From Chloroflexota bacterium (lineage in GTDB: Bacteria; Chloroflexota; Dehalococcoidia; Lucifugimonadales; Lucifugimonadaceae), in assembly GCA_018673955.1 (NCBI GenBank), contig JABHBJ010000081.1, positions 1-59,136 on the forward strand: 59,136 nt of DNA. The letters run 5' to 3'. A program made the position numbers and the translations under genes. Below, one piece after another: positions 36,278 to 46,561 of the stretch. How positions within the stretch are numbered: the stretch's first letter is position 1; every line of letters begins with the position of its first letter. A model generated the notes under the pieces. That model had not been told where the DNA came from, ran no database searches, and saw only the letters and a program-made list of their open reading frames with translations.

Positions 36278-36940
36278 ATGAAAACTAAGCAGCAGGTCGT
36301 AGTAGTTGGGGTAGGTCGATTCGGCGGTAACGTCGCTCGCACCCTATACCAACTGGGCCACGACGTTATGGCAATCGACATCGACGAAGAACGCGTCCAA
36401 ACGCTCATGGGCGAGGTGACGTACCCAGTTGCCGGTGATGCCACGCAGGAAGCTGTGCTCCGTGAACTCGGCGTACACAACTTCGATATCGGAATCGTAG
36501 GAATTGGTGCGAACATCGAAGCCAGCATTATGGTGACCGTTCTGTTCCAGACTATGAACCTACCGTTCATCGTCGCACGTGCCCACAGCGCTCTTCACGG
36601 AAACACTCTTGGACGACTTGGCTGTCATCGGGTTATTCACGCTGAGGAAGAAATGGGTTCACGCCTAGCTCACAGCCTCTTTAATCCAGACGTTGAGGAA
36701 TACATGGAGCTGGCAGACGCTTTCGGAGTGAGCCGCCTTCAGGTTCCCGACCGTTTCATGAATATGACTCTCGATGAAGCCGGATTCGCAAGCGCTCGCG
36801 ACAAATACGGCATCGCAATTGTTGCTCTGAAACGAGGCGACGACATCACTCTCAGCCCCGATTCAGAAGAACGGCTACGTGCAGGAGATGTGCTTGTTGT
36901 TGCTGGCCGTGACGAATACGTAAGCCGAATTACGAATTAG
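36278..36940 (+). CDS. TrkA/KtrA-type potassium uptake regulatory protein
   Basis: 220 residues: an RCK N domain with the nucleotide motif VVVGVGRFGGNVA and the acidic strand VMAIDIDEERV, then an RCK C domain from about 140 (DITLSPDSEERLRAGDVLVVAG). Such proteins gate Trk/Ktr potassium channels by binding NAD(H) or ATP. It heads a plus-strand run with a universal stress protein and two further Trk-type genes. The pore subunit is not in the window. Confidence 0.9.
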   Translation: MKTKQQVVVVGVGRFGGNVARTLYQLGHDVMAIDIDEERVQTLMGEVTYPVAGDATQEAVLRELGVHNFDIGIVGIGANIEASIMVTVLFQTMNLPFIVARAHSALHGNTLGRLGCHRVIHAEEEMGSRLAHSLFNPDVEEYMELADAFGVSRLQVPDRFMNMTLDEAGFASARDKYGIAIVALKRGDDITLSPDSEERLRAGDVLVVAGRDEYVSRITN

Positions 36941-37014
36941 ACGCAAAGCACACGATTACCCCGATAGAAGAACTGATTAAGCGCAGAAACTGAGAAAAGG
37001 TACATAGACAAAAT

Positions 37015-37482
37015 ATGCCTTTCAATCGAGTAATAGCAGTCGTCACCGACGACCCATCCGATATCAACACCGTTTCTCGGGCAACTGATATTGTGCGAGA
37101 CGATCGCGGCCACTTGTACGTCATATACGTCATCAAAGTTGAGCGATCATTACCACTTGATGCCGAAATTGAAGATCAGATCGCAAGAGGCGAGCAAGTT
37201 CTTCATCGTTCTGAACGATTAGCCAGGCTCCCACGCAGCGCTATCGATTCTCAACTGCTGCAAGCCCGTGACATCGGCCCTGCCGTAGTGCACGAAGCGG
37301 TTGTTCGAGATGCAGACGCAATCGTGATCGGAACGTCATATCCAACCGATTACGGCTCTTTTTCGATCGGCAACGACATTCCGTACATACTCGAACACGC
37401 CCCGTGTGATGTACTTTTGTGGCGAGAACATAGCAACGCGGCACGTCGAGTATCTCGAATATCCAGAAACGGTCGAGTGTAA
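37015..37482 (+). CDS. Universal stress protein (UspA) family
   Basis: 155 residues; the fold is alpha/beta with an expected start MPFNRVIAVVTDDPSD. It has the strand VIGTSYPTD and ends near PYILEHAPCDVLLWRE, like the usual VPCPVLVVR. It lacks the clear ATP-binding GxxGx9GS motif, with only IGTSYPTDYGSFSIGN in its place. Sandwiched between Trk-type genes, it may adjust potassium transport, as reported for Usp domains elsewhere; that is inference. Confidence 0.78.
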   Translation: MPFNRVIAVVTDDPSDINTVSRATDIVRDDRGHLYVIYVIKVERSLPLDAEIEDQIARGEQVLHRSERLARLPRSAIDSQLLQARDIGPAVVHEAVVRDADAIVIGTSYPTDYGSFSIGNDIPYILEHAPCDVLLWREHSNAARRVSRISRNGRV

Positions 37483-37558
37483 AAGGCTGATATAACCAAC
37501 ACCTAATTGGCAATTTAGTAGGCAAGACTCAGGTGAGTCAGGATTCGTACCTGTAGAT

Positions 37559-37975
37559 ATGAACGTAATAATCATTGGAGCCGGTAATCTCGGCTCATCG
37601 CTCGTTCGCAAACTAAGCGATCTCGGGCACAGAATTACCGTCATCGAAAAGAACCCAAAAGCAGTTTCGATGCTGCCGAGCGGCCGAATCGATTCGGGAG
37701 CCATCACAGTGATTCACGATGACGGCTCTACCGGAGCAGCGATGCTCGAAGCCGGTATTGCCAGTGCCAATGTTTTTATAGCCGCGACCGGCAATGATTC
37801 CCTGAACGGACTCGCCGCACAACGCGCAAAGACGATCTTTCGCGTCGAAAAGGTCATGGCCATCGTCAGCGACGAAGGTGCTCGGATTCTCTATGACTCG
37901 CTCGGCATAAGCACCATCAACAAAGCCACTCTCGCCAGTGACAGACTCGTCAGCGTTCTGACAGAGGAAGCGTAG
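37559..37975 (+). CDS. TrkA N-domain protein (RCK N only)
   Basis: 138 residues: IIIGAGNLGSSLVRKLSDLGH with acidic TVIEKNPK (the RCK N nucleotide-binding fold). It has no RCK C domain. It ends 5 bases before the next Trk-type gene, so the two are translated together and may form a hetero-oligomer that gates one channel. Confidence 0.85.
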   Translation: MNVIIIGAGNLGSSLVRKLSDLGHRITVIEKNPKAVSMLPSGRIDSGAITVIHDDGSTGAAMLEAGIASANVFIAATGNDSLNGLAAQRAKTIFRVEKVMAIVSDEGARILYDSLGISTINKATLASDRLVSVLTEEA

Positions 37976-37980
37976 CCACT

Positions 37981-38646
37981 ATGTATCTCGTAATAGTCGG
38001 GGGTGGAAAAGTGGGAGCACCACTCGCATCATCACTCGTCAACGAAGGACATGAAGTCTTCGTTCTCGACAACGATCCCGACGTCGTCGCATCTCTAAAA
38101 CGTGAACTCGGAATGATTGCAACCATTGGCGAAGCGACATCGCTAAGAGCGTTGCAAGACGCCGGAGCGTCTCGAGCAGGAGCAATCATAGCTACGACCG
38201 GCTCTGATGCCGACAATCTTGCAGCGTGCCAATTAGCCCGAACTAATTTTGACGTTGCTCGCACGATAGCGATTGCGCACTCCCCAGAAAATGCAGAATT
38301 ATTTGATCGTTCCGGGGTGGATCTCGTAGTCAGCGCAACCGATCTTGTTTTGGCGAACCTTGCGACAGCACTTCCGGGGCACCCACTGATCCGACTGATG
38401 CCACTCGCCGATCGATCTCAGGAACTTGTCGCGATCAAGCTTCCGTCAGCGGGAACTGCAGTCGGTCACACGCTATCGGAACTCAGACTTCCGTACGGAA
38501 CCAAAATCGTTCTGATGATTACCTCAGCAGGGCTATCGAAGCAACCCGATTCAGATGCAATAATCGAATCTGAAGATGAAATCATCGCTCTCTCTCCTGC
38601 CAACTCAACTACAGAGCTGTGGAAACTTCTCACAGAACTAAGGTAA
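37981..38646 (+). CDS. TrkA-type potassium uptake regulatory protein
   Basis: 221 residues: RCK N (VIVGGGKVGAPLASSLVNEGH, then VLDNDPD) and RCK C (from about 140, LVAIKLPSAGTAVGHTLSELRLP). It is the partner of the N-only gene just upstream. The pheA gene starts 2 bases after its stop, an operon-like join with no obvious functional link. Confidence 0.88.
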   Translation: MYLVIVGGGKVGAPLASSLVNEGHEVFVLDNDPDVVASLKRELGMIATIGEATSLRALQDAGASRAGAIIATTGSDADNLAACQLARTNFDVARTIAIAHSPENAELFDRSGVDLVVSATDLVLANLATALPGHPLIRLMPLADRSQELVAIKLPSAGTAVGHTLSELRLPYGTKIVLMITSAGLSKQPDSDAIIESEDEIIALSPANSTTELWKLLTELR

Positions 38647-38648
38647 GC

Positions 38649-39491
38649 ATGTCGAAAACAGTCGCATTTCTCGGACCCGAAGGTACTTACACCGACGAAG
38701 CATGCTATTTCTATGCTCCCGACGACGAACGAATTCCGTTCGCTTCTCTTGGACTTGTCACTAGCGCTCTTGAAGACGGGAAAGTGGACGAAGCTGTAGT
38801 TCCCATCGAAAATTCGCTTGGTGGCACAGTCATTGAAGTCGTCGACTATCTGATTACATCGAAAAATGCGCACATCATCGGCGAGATTCTTCTACCGATC
38901 GACCACTGCCTCATTACTCGACTGGGCGTTCAACTCAGCGACATACGAGTCGTAAAATCAAAACAAGAAGCACTTACGCAGTGTCGTGAGTATTTATCTA
39001 ACGAACTCAAGCTCGCCGAACAGATAGCAACGACAAGCACAGCTCTCGCCGTAATCGATCTCAAAGAATCTGATGATCGCACCGCAGCAATCGGCCCTCG
39101 TCGGTCTGCCGAACTCGCCGGACTCTCAATACTTAAACAGGGGATACAAGATCGCCAAAACAACGTCACACGGTTCGCCGTTTTGAGCTCAAATAGTAGT
39201 GTGAATCCAAGAAGCGACAAAACCTCTATCGCATTCGATTTTGATCATGCGGACGCACCCGGGCTGGTCTACGGAGCGCTTAGTCCGTTCGCTGATCGCG
39301 GTATCAACCTGCTAAAAATCGAGTCACGCCCAACCGGCAAAGGGATGGGAAACTACATCTTCCTTCTCGATTTCGAAGGTCAGATCGACGAGAAGCATGT
39401 CCAAGAAGCGATCAATGAACTAAGGAAGCACACGTCGACGTTCAAGGTTTTCGGATCTTATCCGAGAGCAACCGGACTGTCGGTTAAGTAG
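38649..39491 (+). CDS. pheA: Prephenate dehydratase
   Basis: 280 residues from the ATG at 38649, which has AAGGT just upstream and follows the Trk gene directly. The catalytic dehydratase part begins KTVAFLGPEGTYTDEA, continues with VVPIENSLGGTVIEVVD, and has the conserved TRFAVL near 180. An ACT domain at about 195-275 (ALSPFADRGINLLKIESRP) binds phenylalanine for feedback control. It makes phenylpyruvate from prephenate for phenylalanine synthesis. A longer frame from 38619 would overlap the Trk gene. Confidence 0.95.
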   Translation: MSKTVAFLGPEGTYTDEACYFYAPDDERIPFASLGLVTSALEDGKVDEAVVPIENSLGGTVIEVVDYLITSKNAHIIGEILLPIDHCLITRLGVQLSDIRVVKSKQEALTQCREYLSNELKLAEQIATTSTALAVIDLKESDDRTAAIGPRRSAELAGLSILKQGIQDRQNNVTRFAVLSSNSSVNPRSDKTSIAFDFDHADAPGLVYGALSPFADRGINLLKIESRPTGKGMGNYIFLLDFEGQIDEKHVQEAINELRKHTSTFKVFGSYPRATGLSVK

Positions 39492-39554
39492 CTCGGTTCT
39501 CGTCAAGGGCGAACGCTGATCAATTCCGAGAATGAGATCGTCCTCGGATGCCGC

Positions 39555-39839
39555 CTAGAGTTTTTCGTCGTTCAGATCCAGATCATCGAAGACGTCGTCA
39601 TCACGTATCTGCGAAGCCGCACGTCTGCCCTCGGTCGCAGCAGCCGCCATACGTTGTCGAGTCTCTGAAGTAAGCTCGTCAGCCTTATCACGCCACTCGC
39701 GACTCTGATCGAGAATGAATGCCCGGGTTTCCTCGCCTGATTTTGGAGCGAGAATCATCCCAGCCACAAAACCGCCGACTCCACCCATTAGCAATCCGAG
39801 GAGGAAACCTCCTCCGCCGCCATTGTCTCTATCAGCCAT
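39555..39839 (-). CDS. YtxH-domain protein
   Basis: 94 residues: a glycine-rich membrane segment (FLLGLLMGGVGGFVAGMILAP) followed by KSGEETRA and an alpha-helical soluble tail, the usual YtxH form of small envelope-stress-associated membrane proteins. It is 78 bases downstream of another small membrane protein gene on the same strand. Confidence 0.85.
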   Translation of the reverse strand: MADRDNGGGGGFLLGLLMGGVGGFVAGMILAPKSGEETRAFILDQSREWRDKADELTSETRQRMAAAATEGRRAASQIRDDDVFDDLDLNDEKL

Positions 39840-39917
39840 TGCTTACCTCTTGAGCAGTAATTATTTCGAATACGAGCCTGGATTGACTTCTATCATTACG
39901 AAATTCAATCCGCTGTG

Positions 39918-40253
39918 TTATTTGCCGTTTTCATCAGTGTCTTTAGCTTTGGAGCTGCCACCAACACCAAAAAGGCGCCCGACACCTTGGAAAACATTCA
40001 CAAGTCCTAGTCCTTGCGCAACGGGCTTGAGAACCGCTGCAGCGTCATGAACCGCCTGTCGAGCCACAGCTACCCTGCCAAATGTCTCTTCAAATCCATC
40101 TGCAACGTTTTCCATACGATCCATGAAGCGATTCATTCGGCTGCGCAAACGCACTAAGGTGAAAGTCACATACCCCACGACCACGAACGAGAACAGCAAA
40201 AAGACGACCACGACGATGTCTTTAATTTGGGCTATGTTTTCAGCAATTGTCAT
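39918..40253 (-). CDS. Small membrane protein, DUF948-like
   Basis: 111 residues from the ATG at 40253 (MTIAENIAQIKD). One N-terminal helix (DIVVVVFLLFSFVVVGYVTF), a short basic stretch and then a long helix that may be coiled-coil, with a basic glycine-rich end. It resembles DUF948-type proteins, which often pair with YtxH. Function unknown. A frame extending to 40274 is possible but has a weaker start. The 300-base spacer to rpoD holds the inverted repeat GGTACGA/TCGTACC near 40464-40488. Confidence 0.65.
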   Translation of the reverse strand: MTIAENIAQIKDIVVVVFLLFSFVVVGYVTFTLVRLRSRMNRFMDRMENVADGFEETFGRVAVARQAVHDAAAVLKPVAQGLGLVNVFQGVGRLFGVGGSSKAKDTDENGK

Positions 40254-40461
40254 AGGAATATTTTTGCTAACCAAACTACGCCGGCCGCATGATTTCCAGA
40301 CAAAAACCTACAAGATCGACTATTTCATCCTAGCATTGAACTGAACCGGACTGCAAATATGTTAAGTATTTCATTAATAACTAATAGGTTTCAATGTAGT
40401 CGGCCTGCATATTTTGTAGTATCCAGCAAGGCGTAGTGAATGAATCTCTTAGATCATTAGG

Positions 40462-40490
40462 AGGTACGAACTTCTACAATTTCGTACCCC
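40462..40490. terminator. Inverted repeat downstream of rpoD
   Basis: GGTACGA (about 40463-40469) and TCGTACC (about 40482-40488) can pair around a 12-base loop, with further GG/CC pairs at the base. It lies about 60 bases beyond the rpoD stop. The minus strand lacks a good T-run, so termination is only a suggestion. Confidence 0.35.
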
Positions 40491-40550
40491 CCAGTCTTCA
40501 GATATCTGCTAACGGGGGTGCAGTAAAGCACCGATCCAATATGGAATTGC

Positions 40551-42089
40551 CTATTCGAGGAAATCGCGCAGCTTTTTAGACCGTGTTGGGTGACGCAGTT
40601 TTCGAAGAGCCTTCGCTTCGATCTGGCGGATTCGTTCACGAGTCACACCGAACTCTCGCCCAACCTCTTCCAACGTACGGCTTCGCCCGTCTTCGAGACC
40701 GAATCTGAGCTGAAGCACCCGGCGTTCACGCTGGCTGATCGAATCGAGCACATCGTCCACTTGCTCTTTCAGCAACTGGTACGAAGCAGCATCGACAGGC
40801 GCCTGTGCATTGTTGTCTGGAATGAAATCCCCAAGCGAAGAGTTTTCTTCTTCACCGATCGGAGTTTCGAGAGAAATCGGCTCTTGAGATATTTTTAGGA
40901 TCTCTCGTACTCGATCTGCCGGCATATCCATCTCGCGACCGATCTCTTCAGAAGTCGGCTCTCGGCCGAACTCCTGAACAAGACGTCGACTCACACGAAG
41001 CAGCTTGTTTATCGTTTCGACCATGTGTACCGGAACACGAATCGTCCGAGCCTGATCGGCAATTGAACGCGTAATCGCCTGCCTGATCCACCAGGTAGCG
41101 TACGTGCTGAACTTGTAGCCTTTTCGGTAATCGAATTTTTCTACGGCACGAATCAGGCCGATGTTGCCTTCCTGAATTAGATCCAGAAGCGACATACCTC
41201 GCCCGATGTACTTTTTAGCGACCGACACCACTAGCCTCAGATTAGCTTCCGTCAGATGACGTTCTGAACGCTCTGCCTGGTTTTCGATGCGTGAGAAATG
41301 AGCGCCAAGCAGGAATTCATAAACAACTAACTGCTCCCTGTACGCCTTTGTCTTCACCTCTTGGCTCAACTTGTCCAAACAAGGGTCGCCATCAAGCGCA
41401 TCGAGAGTTTCATGCGCGATCAGAGTAGAGTCGATCGAAAGGTTTTTGACCATTTTTTGAGCCGGTTCAAGCTCGCAGTTAAACGCATCGGAAAGGAACG
41501 CTAATAAATCATCATTGTGCGGACCGTCGATCAGCTCTCGGAGCTCGGGAATACCGAGAATCGTCCCAAGTGTCACGTTCTTGGGAAGACCTATGAATCC
41601 AGCAATCGCAGAAGCGACCTCGTACTGCGATCCTAATCGGCTAAGCAGTTCCCGAGTTGTATCGGCTGCAGTGGGCAATCTACCAGTCTGAGCTGCTATT
41701 TCTGCCTGAACATCCGAAAGCCTCTGCGAAACTTCCATGCCGCGAGCAAGGAATCTTTCGTCTTGTGCAGTAAGAAGTCCGACTCGGCCAATCTCACGCA
41801 GGTACATACGTACAGGGTCATCTGATATTTCAGAATCTTCAACGGTTTGATTCAAAGTAAGAGCCGCAAATCCCTCCGACTGCTTCGATCCCCAAGTTTC
41901 CAGTTCTGCAACGTTAGAGGCTACCGCGGATGACCGGAGCACAACGGGAGCGGCGCGATCGCCGGTATCGTCGTCGTCAGATTGATCTCCATCGATGTTC
42001 TTATCGCTATTCGATAGAAATAATTCACCAGAATTCACGAGATCTTGGAGTTGGTCTTCATTATCGGTTGGCTGGGTGGTTCGTGCCAT
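40551..42089 (-). CDS. rpoD: Primary RNA polymerase sigma factor
   Basis: 512 residues. Region 1.2 ([21 protein letters not shown]) lies near 93-113, region 2 ([21 protein letters not shown], then [20 protein letters not shown]) near 300-345, region 3 in the middle, and region 4 with the -35-binding helix ([26 protein letters not shown]) near 465-490. The first 90 residues are acidic and divergent. Typical housekeeping sigma. It follows dnaG by 2 bases, so they form an operon with dgt. Confidence 0.98.
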   Translation of the reverse strand: MARTTQPTDNEDQLQDLVNSGELFLSNSDKNIDGDQSDDDDTGDRAAPVVLRSSAVASNVAELETWGSKQSEGFAALTLNQTVEDSEISDDPVRMYLREIGRVGLLTAQDERFLARGMEVSQRLSDVQAEIAAQTGRLPTAADTTRELLSRLGSQYEVASAIAGFIGLPKNVTLGTILGIPELRELIDGPHNDDLLAFLSDAFNCELEPAQKMVKNLSIDSTLIAHETLDALDGDPCLDKLSQEVKTKAYREQLVVYEFLLGAHFSRIENQAERSERHLTEANLRLVVSVAKKYIGRGMSLLDLIQEGNIGLIRAVEKFDYRKGYKFSTYATWWIRQAITRSIADQARTIRVPVHMVETINKLLRVSRRLVQEFGREPTSEEIGREMDMPADRVREILKISQEPISLETPIGEEENSSLGDFIPDNNAQAPVDAASYQLLKEQVDDVLDSISQRERRVLQLRFGLEDGRSRTLEEVGREFGVTRERIRQIEAKALRKLRHPTRSKKLRDFLE

Positions 42090-42091
42090 GG

Positions 42092-43978
42092 TTATGCCCG
42101 CCCTGTCATTGCTTTGCGTAGATTCTCGTTCGGTAGGAGCGATTGCCTTAATAGCTCCTCAGCTTCCTCGCTATCCAGTTCTTTGTATTCCTCTAGCCGC
42201 TCTTTTTCTAGCACCTTGATCTTTCTAGAGTGCCGTTCCCTCAAGCGCATCACGCACTGTGTGACCTCCTCAACATGGCGAGCCTGATCCGAGGGAGGAA
42301 GTTCATGCTCAGCAAGTCGATGTGCCTTTTCCGTTAAATCTTCACCAAGTTCGGGTGAAATTCCGCCGAGTTTAGCCGAGGATTGCCACGCCGTAAACAA
42401 AGCGCGATTATCCGATTGGTGCAAAAACTCCGGCGGCATCGCAATTGCATGCTCTCTCAAATCATCTAATTGCAACACGAGCGCAAGTAAATGTTCCTCT
42501 AGCGCGTCGCCACCAGTAGTGTTGAGCACTTCCGAAACTTGATCCGACGAAATTCGTCCCGAATCCATAAATTGCGAACTACTCTCCCGCTTGAACGAAG
42601 CATTTCGTCGTGTGTTGTTCCCGAACCCGACCAACCCGCTCCTAGAGCCTTTGCGCGAGGTTGACCGAGGTTTGTCGACGATCGACTTCAGCCGTTGTTC
42701 GGTAACGCCTGCAAGTTTTGAAATTGTCGACCAGTAACGATCTTGATCGTAGTCGTTCGTTATGTTGTAAATGAGCGGAGCAACACTGTTTGCAAAATCG
42801 GCGATACCTTGACCAGATTCAAGGTTATGAAGCTTTGACTTTGCAACGATAAGATAGTCGAGTAACGGCTCTGCAGCGGTCAATGAAGCACGCCAGCTGT
42901 CCGGATCTGATCGAATCGCTTCATCAGGGTCTTTTCCGCCATCAGGACGAGCAACTTTAACCTCGAGACCTTTTCGACGACCGCTATTCAGTTCGGCGGT
43001 CACGCTTTCCAGCGCCCGCATCGTCGCGGCTTCGCCCGCAGCGTCAGAGTCAAGACACAGAATAACTGTTCCGGGACCACCTGAAGTTGCATGACGAGAC
43101 AAAGAGTCAAGTTGCTGGGCGGTTACTGCCGTTCCCATCGAGGCGACTACGTTAGTGAAGCCATGCTCATGAGCGGTGATGACGTCCATATACCCTTCGA
43201 CAACGACTGCTTCGTTCGAATCTCTAATCGACTCTGCAGCCCAGTTCAGCCCGTACATAATTGAAGACTTGTCGAACGCATCGGTTTGCGGGGTGTTTAG
43301 ATATTTTGGCTCTGAACCATCGAGTGTTCGAGCACCGTAGCCAATGATCCGATCTCGTGCGTCTCGAATTTCTATCGTCAAACGCCCAGTGAACATGTCT
43401 CGCCAAGAACCGTCATCTTTGCGAGTGATCAAACCAGCGTCGCGAGCTGTGCGTGCCTGAACGTTCCTAGTTCGCAGATGGCCTGAAAGAGTCTCCATTC
43501 CGCTTGGAGCCAATCCCAATCCGCGACGAACGGCAGTTTCGATATCGATTCCTCGATCTTTCAGGTACTCAAGGGTTTCTACGCCAATTGGAGCCTTCAA
43601 CCTTGAAAGGAAGTACTCAGAGGCAATCTCATTAGCTTGAATAAGACCGGTGACCGGCTTCTTGCGCGGCTCGTTGTTGCGCTCTTCAACCTTGATTCCA
43701 GCACGATTCGCCAGATTCTCAAGCGCTTCTACAAACGACAAGTTCTCCTTCTTCATCATGAAAGAGATAACGTCTCCACCATCTGCGCAAGAACCAAAGC
43801 AACGCCAACTGCCAGATTCAGGGTAGATTACAAACGAAGGTGAGCGTTCAGAGTGGAACGGGCAAAGAGCTTTTGGCTGGCGCGATGAAGTATCCAAGTC
43901 CACATAATCTGAAATGACTTGAACAATATCGGACCGGCTTTTTACCTCGTCGACTAACGCCATATCTTTGACACTCAA
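42092..43978 (-). CDS. dnaG: DNA primase
   Basis: 628 residues. The zinc-binding domain has C39-x2-H42-x17-C60-x3-C64 (usual spacing of the last pair is x2, so one extra residue). The catalytic toprim region includes [15 protein letters not shown] and CLDSDAAGE (about 260-340), with DPD further on. The C-terminal DnaB-binding region is present. It makes RNA primers at the replication fork. It sits between dgt (159 bases upstream) and rpoD (2 bases downstream). Confidence 0.97.
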   Translation of the reverse strand: MSVKDMALVDEVKSRSDIVQVISDYVDLDTSSRQPKALCPFHSERSPSFVIYPESGSWRCFGSCADGGDVISFMMKKENLSFVEALENLANRAGIKVEERNNEPRKKPVTGLIQANEIASEYFLSRLKAPIGVETLEYLKDRGIDIETAVRRGLGLAPSGMETLSGHLRTRNVQARTARDAGLITRKDDGSWRDMFTGRLTIEIRDARDRIIGYGARTLDGSEPKYLNTPQTDAFDKSSIMYGLNWAAESIRDSNEAVVVEGYMDVITAHEHGFTNVVASMGTAVTAQQLDSLSRHATSGGPGTVILCLDSDAAGEAATMRALESVTAELNSGRRKGLEVKVARPDGGKDPDEAIRSDPDSWRASLTAAEPLLDYLIVAKSKLHNLESGQGIADFANSVAPLIYNITNDYDQDRYWSTISKLAGVTEQRLKSIVDKPRSTSRKGSRSGLVGFGNNTRRNASFKRESSSQFMDSGRISSDQVSEVLNTTGGDALEEHLLALVLQLDDLREHAIAMPPEFLHQSDNRALFTAWQSSAKLGGISPELGEDLTEKAHRLAEHELPPSDQARHVEEVTQCVMRLRERHSRKIKVLEKERLEEYKELDSEEAEELLRQSLLPNENLRKAMTGRA

Positions 43979-44137
43979 CGCATCCTAGAATATGCGATCA
44001 TGAACACATACAAGGGATGTCACATCCCATACCTAGAGTTCGATTTCACACGGATGCGGATAGGCACAACTGTCGGCTGAGTATACGGGCAGGATTTTCC
44101 CAACGGAGCGAAACCGGGGGGTAAATTGTTGTGATTT

Positions 44138-45241
44138 TTAAATTCGACCCTGAAACACACCATCACTCAACCCAGGCTTGATTTGTTCTGCCATCATCAG
44201 GGCGTAGTTGTCGGTCATCCCGCACACGAGGTCCGCTGCAGCCCGTTCTGTCGATCCTGAGAGCTCTCTCAGCCATGCCGGGATCAACTCAGGCTTGCTA
44301 TTGTAGTGCTCGAACAACACTCCAACGATAGCCGCTGCCTTCGCGCCTTCAACCGAGGCGCTGATCGGATGGTAGAATTTGTCGAACATGAACACACGAA
44401 GATCGGTGATGATCTTCCCGAGTTCGGGCGACATCCTGATCCACGGCTGATTGCAGTCCTCAATTTCAATCTCCCCGGTGCAGTCCCACGACGATTCAAC
44501 GACGTCTCTGATCACGGCGTCAATCCGCTGCGAATGCCGAACGCCAAGTGCGCCTACTGCCTCAGTCGGAAGATCTTCGATCTTGATGTAGTCCGAACGA
44601 AGCGCATCGAGAATGTCGTGTGCGAGATAAGCGAGTGCGTCTGAAATTCGAACGATCTGAGCCTCTAAAGATAGATTTACCACTGCATCTTTCGAAAGGA
44701 ACTTGCCTTCTGGCTTCGAGTGGTTGCGTATGCCATCGATCACATGCTCAGTCAGATTCAGGCCTTTGCCATCTTTTTCGAGCAGCGTGATGAGTCGCAC
44801 TGAGTGGAGACTATGATGAAATCCGCCGGAAATCATCTGGTTGAGCACGCTCTCACCGATATGTCCGAACGGCGTGTGCCCTAGATCGTGGCCAAGACCT
44901 ATGGCTTCGACTAGATCTTCGTTCAGATTGAGCCCACGAGCTATCGACCGCCCCACTTGCGCCACTTCTATTACGTGAGTCAGCCGGGTAGTGAAATGGT
45001 CGCCCTGAGGAGCGACGAACACTTGACTCTTGTGCTTGAGCCGACGAAACGAGTTCGTATGCACCACTCGATCGCGATCGCGCTGAAACTCTGTCCGAGT
45101 ATCGGAAGGTTCTTCAGTTATTGCTCGTACTGAATTAACAGAACGAGATGCGAATGGCGACAAAAGCTCTTCACGCTTTTCGAGTCGCTCACGCACTGAT
45201 CGTAAGTTGGGTTTCATATTTTTAGAGATCGGTTTCATCAT
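44138..45241 (-). CDS. dgt: Deoxyguanosinetriphosphate triphosphohydrolase (dGTPase-like HD protein)
   Basis: 367 residues, HD superfamily. Metal ligands are in TRLTHVIEVAQ (His89) and GHDLGHTPFGH (His118-Asp119 and following), with HTNSFRRLKHKSQVF before them, the dGTPase signature. The family removes triphosphate from dNTPs and controls dNTP pools. The start may be the second ATG (residue 9, MKPNLRS). Its position before dnaG and rpoD replaces the classical rpsU. Confidence 0.92.
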   Translation of the reverse strand: MMKPISKNMKPNLRSVRERLEKREELLSPFASRSVNSVRAITEEPSDTRTEFQRDRDRVVHTNSFRRLKHKSQVFVAPQGDHFTTRLTHVIEVAQVGRSIARGLNLNEDLVEAIGLGHDLGHTPFGHIGESVLNQMISGGFHHSLHSVRLITLLEKDGKGLNLTEHVIDGIRNHSKPEGKFLSKDAVVNLSLEAQIVRISDALAYLAHDILDALRSDYIKIEDLPTEAVGALGVRHSQRIDAVIRDVVESSWDCTGEIEIEDCNQPWIRMSPELGKIITDLRVFMFDKFYHPISASVEGAKAAAIVGVLFEHYNSKPELIPAWLRELSGSTERAAADLVCGMTDNYALMMAEQIKPGLSDGVFQGRI

Positions 45242-45271
45242 TTTAAAGACTATATGCGCTTGCTATTTCGG

Positions 45272-46561
45272 TCACCTATCCTGCGCAGGATCTTCGTGCA
45301 AATTTCTGACTTTTCGTTGAGTAAGAAAAATTACAGAAATCATCACCAACATTATCGTCGGGCCTACCATCATTCCTGCTCGAAGACCCAGCACAGTCGC
45401 CAGGCTACCTGTCCATAGCCCGCCAAGTATTCCGACGCTCTGTGAGATAGCAAACACCCCCATAACTCGGCCACGAATGTCTTCGGGAACACGTAGCTGA
45501 ACCGCCACTATTGAAGAAATATTGAACAAGCCGTTCCCAAAGTGAGCCGCTGCTGCCAGCGGCATAGCAAGTGCCAACGAGGGCGAGTTTGAAACTATCA
45601 ACATGATCAATGAAAACGACGCTGCTCCTGCAAGGATGATCCAACCTAGACGACGACCGGGGGACAATCGACCGGCGACGATTATTCCGCTCAACGCTCC
45701 TATGCCTCCCGACGAAAACATGAAGCCGACTTCTCGTTTTCCGTCGCCAAATAGCTCGACGTATGCCGGCAACATTCCGATCCAGCCAAAAACCATCAGC
45801 ATGTTCGAGAAAGCGAGGATCAATAGCACCAACAGAACTCGGTGACTTCTGATGTAGTTAATTCCGGTGCCAAGATCACGAATCACGCTCCGCTGAACGA
45901 TCGATGTTCCACGTCGAGGCAGCACCACGGTTGCCGCGAACATGGCGAACCAACCCAGTGCAGCGATGAAGAAACCAAACGGTGTACCAAATTCTGCCAT
46001 CAGCAACCCACCCACAGTAGGTGCAACCACCGAAGCCGAGGCCATGAGCGATCCATTGATCGTCACAGCACTTTTCATAGCCGATTTTGGCACCAATGAT
46101 GGAAAATACGCCTGACGCGAAGGTTGATCGGCACCCGATACAAACCCGGCGAATACAGCTATCGAGAATATATGCCATGGCTGAACCGTATTTGTGAAGT
46201 CCAACACCCCAAGCAGCACAAACAGCAAAGCACCGATGAACGCCGATCCACCGAGCAGGAATTTCGCCTCGTATCGATCGGCGAACACGCCGCCAAAGAT
46301 GTTCACAAGCATCATTGGTATCGCCGTTGCAGCAGCGACCCCACCGAGGCTAAGCGGTGATCCGGTTAACTCCCACATCAATAGGCCTTGAGCCACCGCT
46401 CCGAGCCTGAGGGCATTCATCGCAAGTACGGTGCCACCAAAATAGATACGAAAGGGCTTGAACGATAACGCGCTAACGCGACGTTCTACTTGGGTACCAG
46501 CCGACGACTCGGTCTGGTCGTCGGCTGGTACCAATTCACTGCCAGAATCAGCGTTGCTCAC
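45272..46561 (-). CDS. MFS transporter
   Basis: 429 residues with about 12 helices, of the same family as the next gene and the one at 22114: FGGVFADRYEAKF in loop 2-3 and DIRGRVMGVFAI in loop 8-9 region. The N-terminal 25 residues are polar. Its start codon overlaps the stop of the upstream MFS gene in ATGA (46558-46561), so the pair is translationally coupled. Two different half-partners or two separate exporters are both possible. Substrate unknown. Confidence 0.9.
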   Translation of the reverse strand: MSNADSGSELVPADDQTESSAGTQVERRVSALSFKPFRIYFGGTVLAMNALRLGAVAQGLLMWELTGSPLSLGGVAAATAIPMMLVNIFGGVFADRYEAKFLLGGSAFIGALLFVLLGVLDFTNTVQPWHIFSIAVFAGFVSGADQPSRQAYFPSLVPKSAMKSAVTINGSLMASASVVAPTVGGLLMAEFGTPFGFFIAALGWFAMFAATVVLPRRGTSIVQRSVIRDLGTGINYIRSHRVLLVLLILAFSNMLMVFGWIGMLPAYVELFGDGKREVGFMFSSGGIGALSGIIVAGRLSPGRRLGWIILAGAASFSLIMLIVSNSPSLALAMPLAAAAHFGNGLFNISSIVAVQLRVPEDIRGRVMGVFAISQSVGILGGLWTGSLATVLGLRAGMMVGPTIMLVMISVIFLTQRKVRNLHEDPAQDR

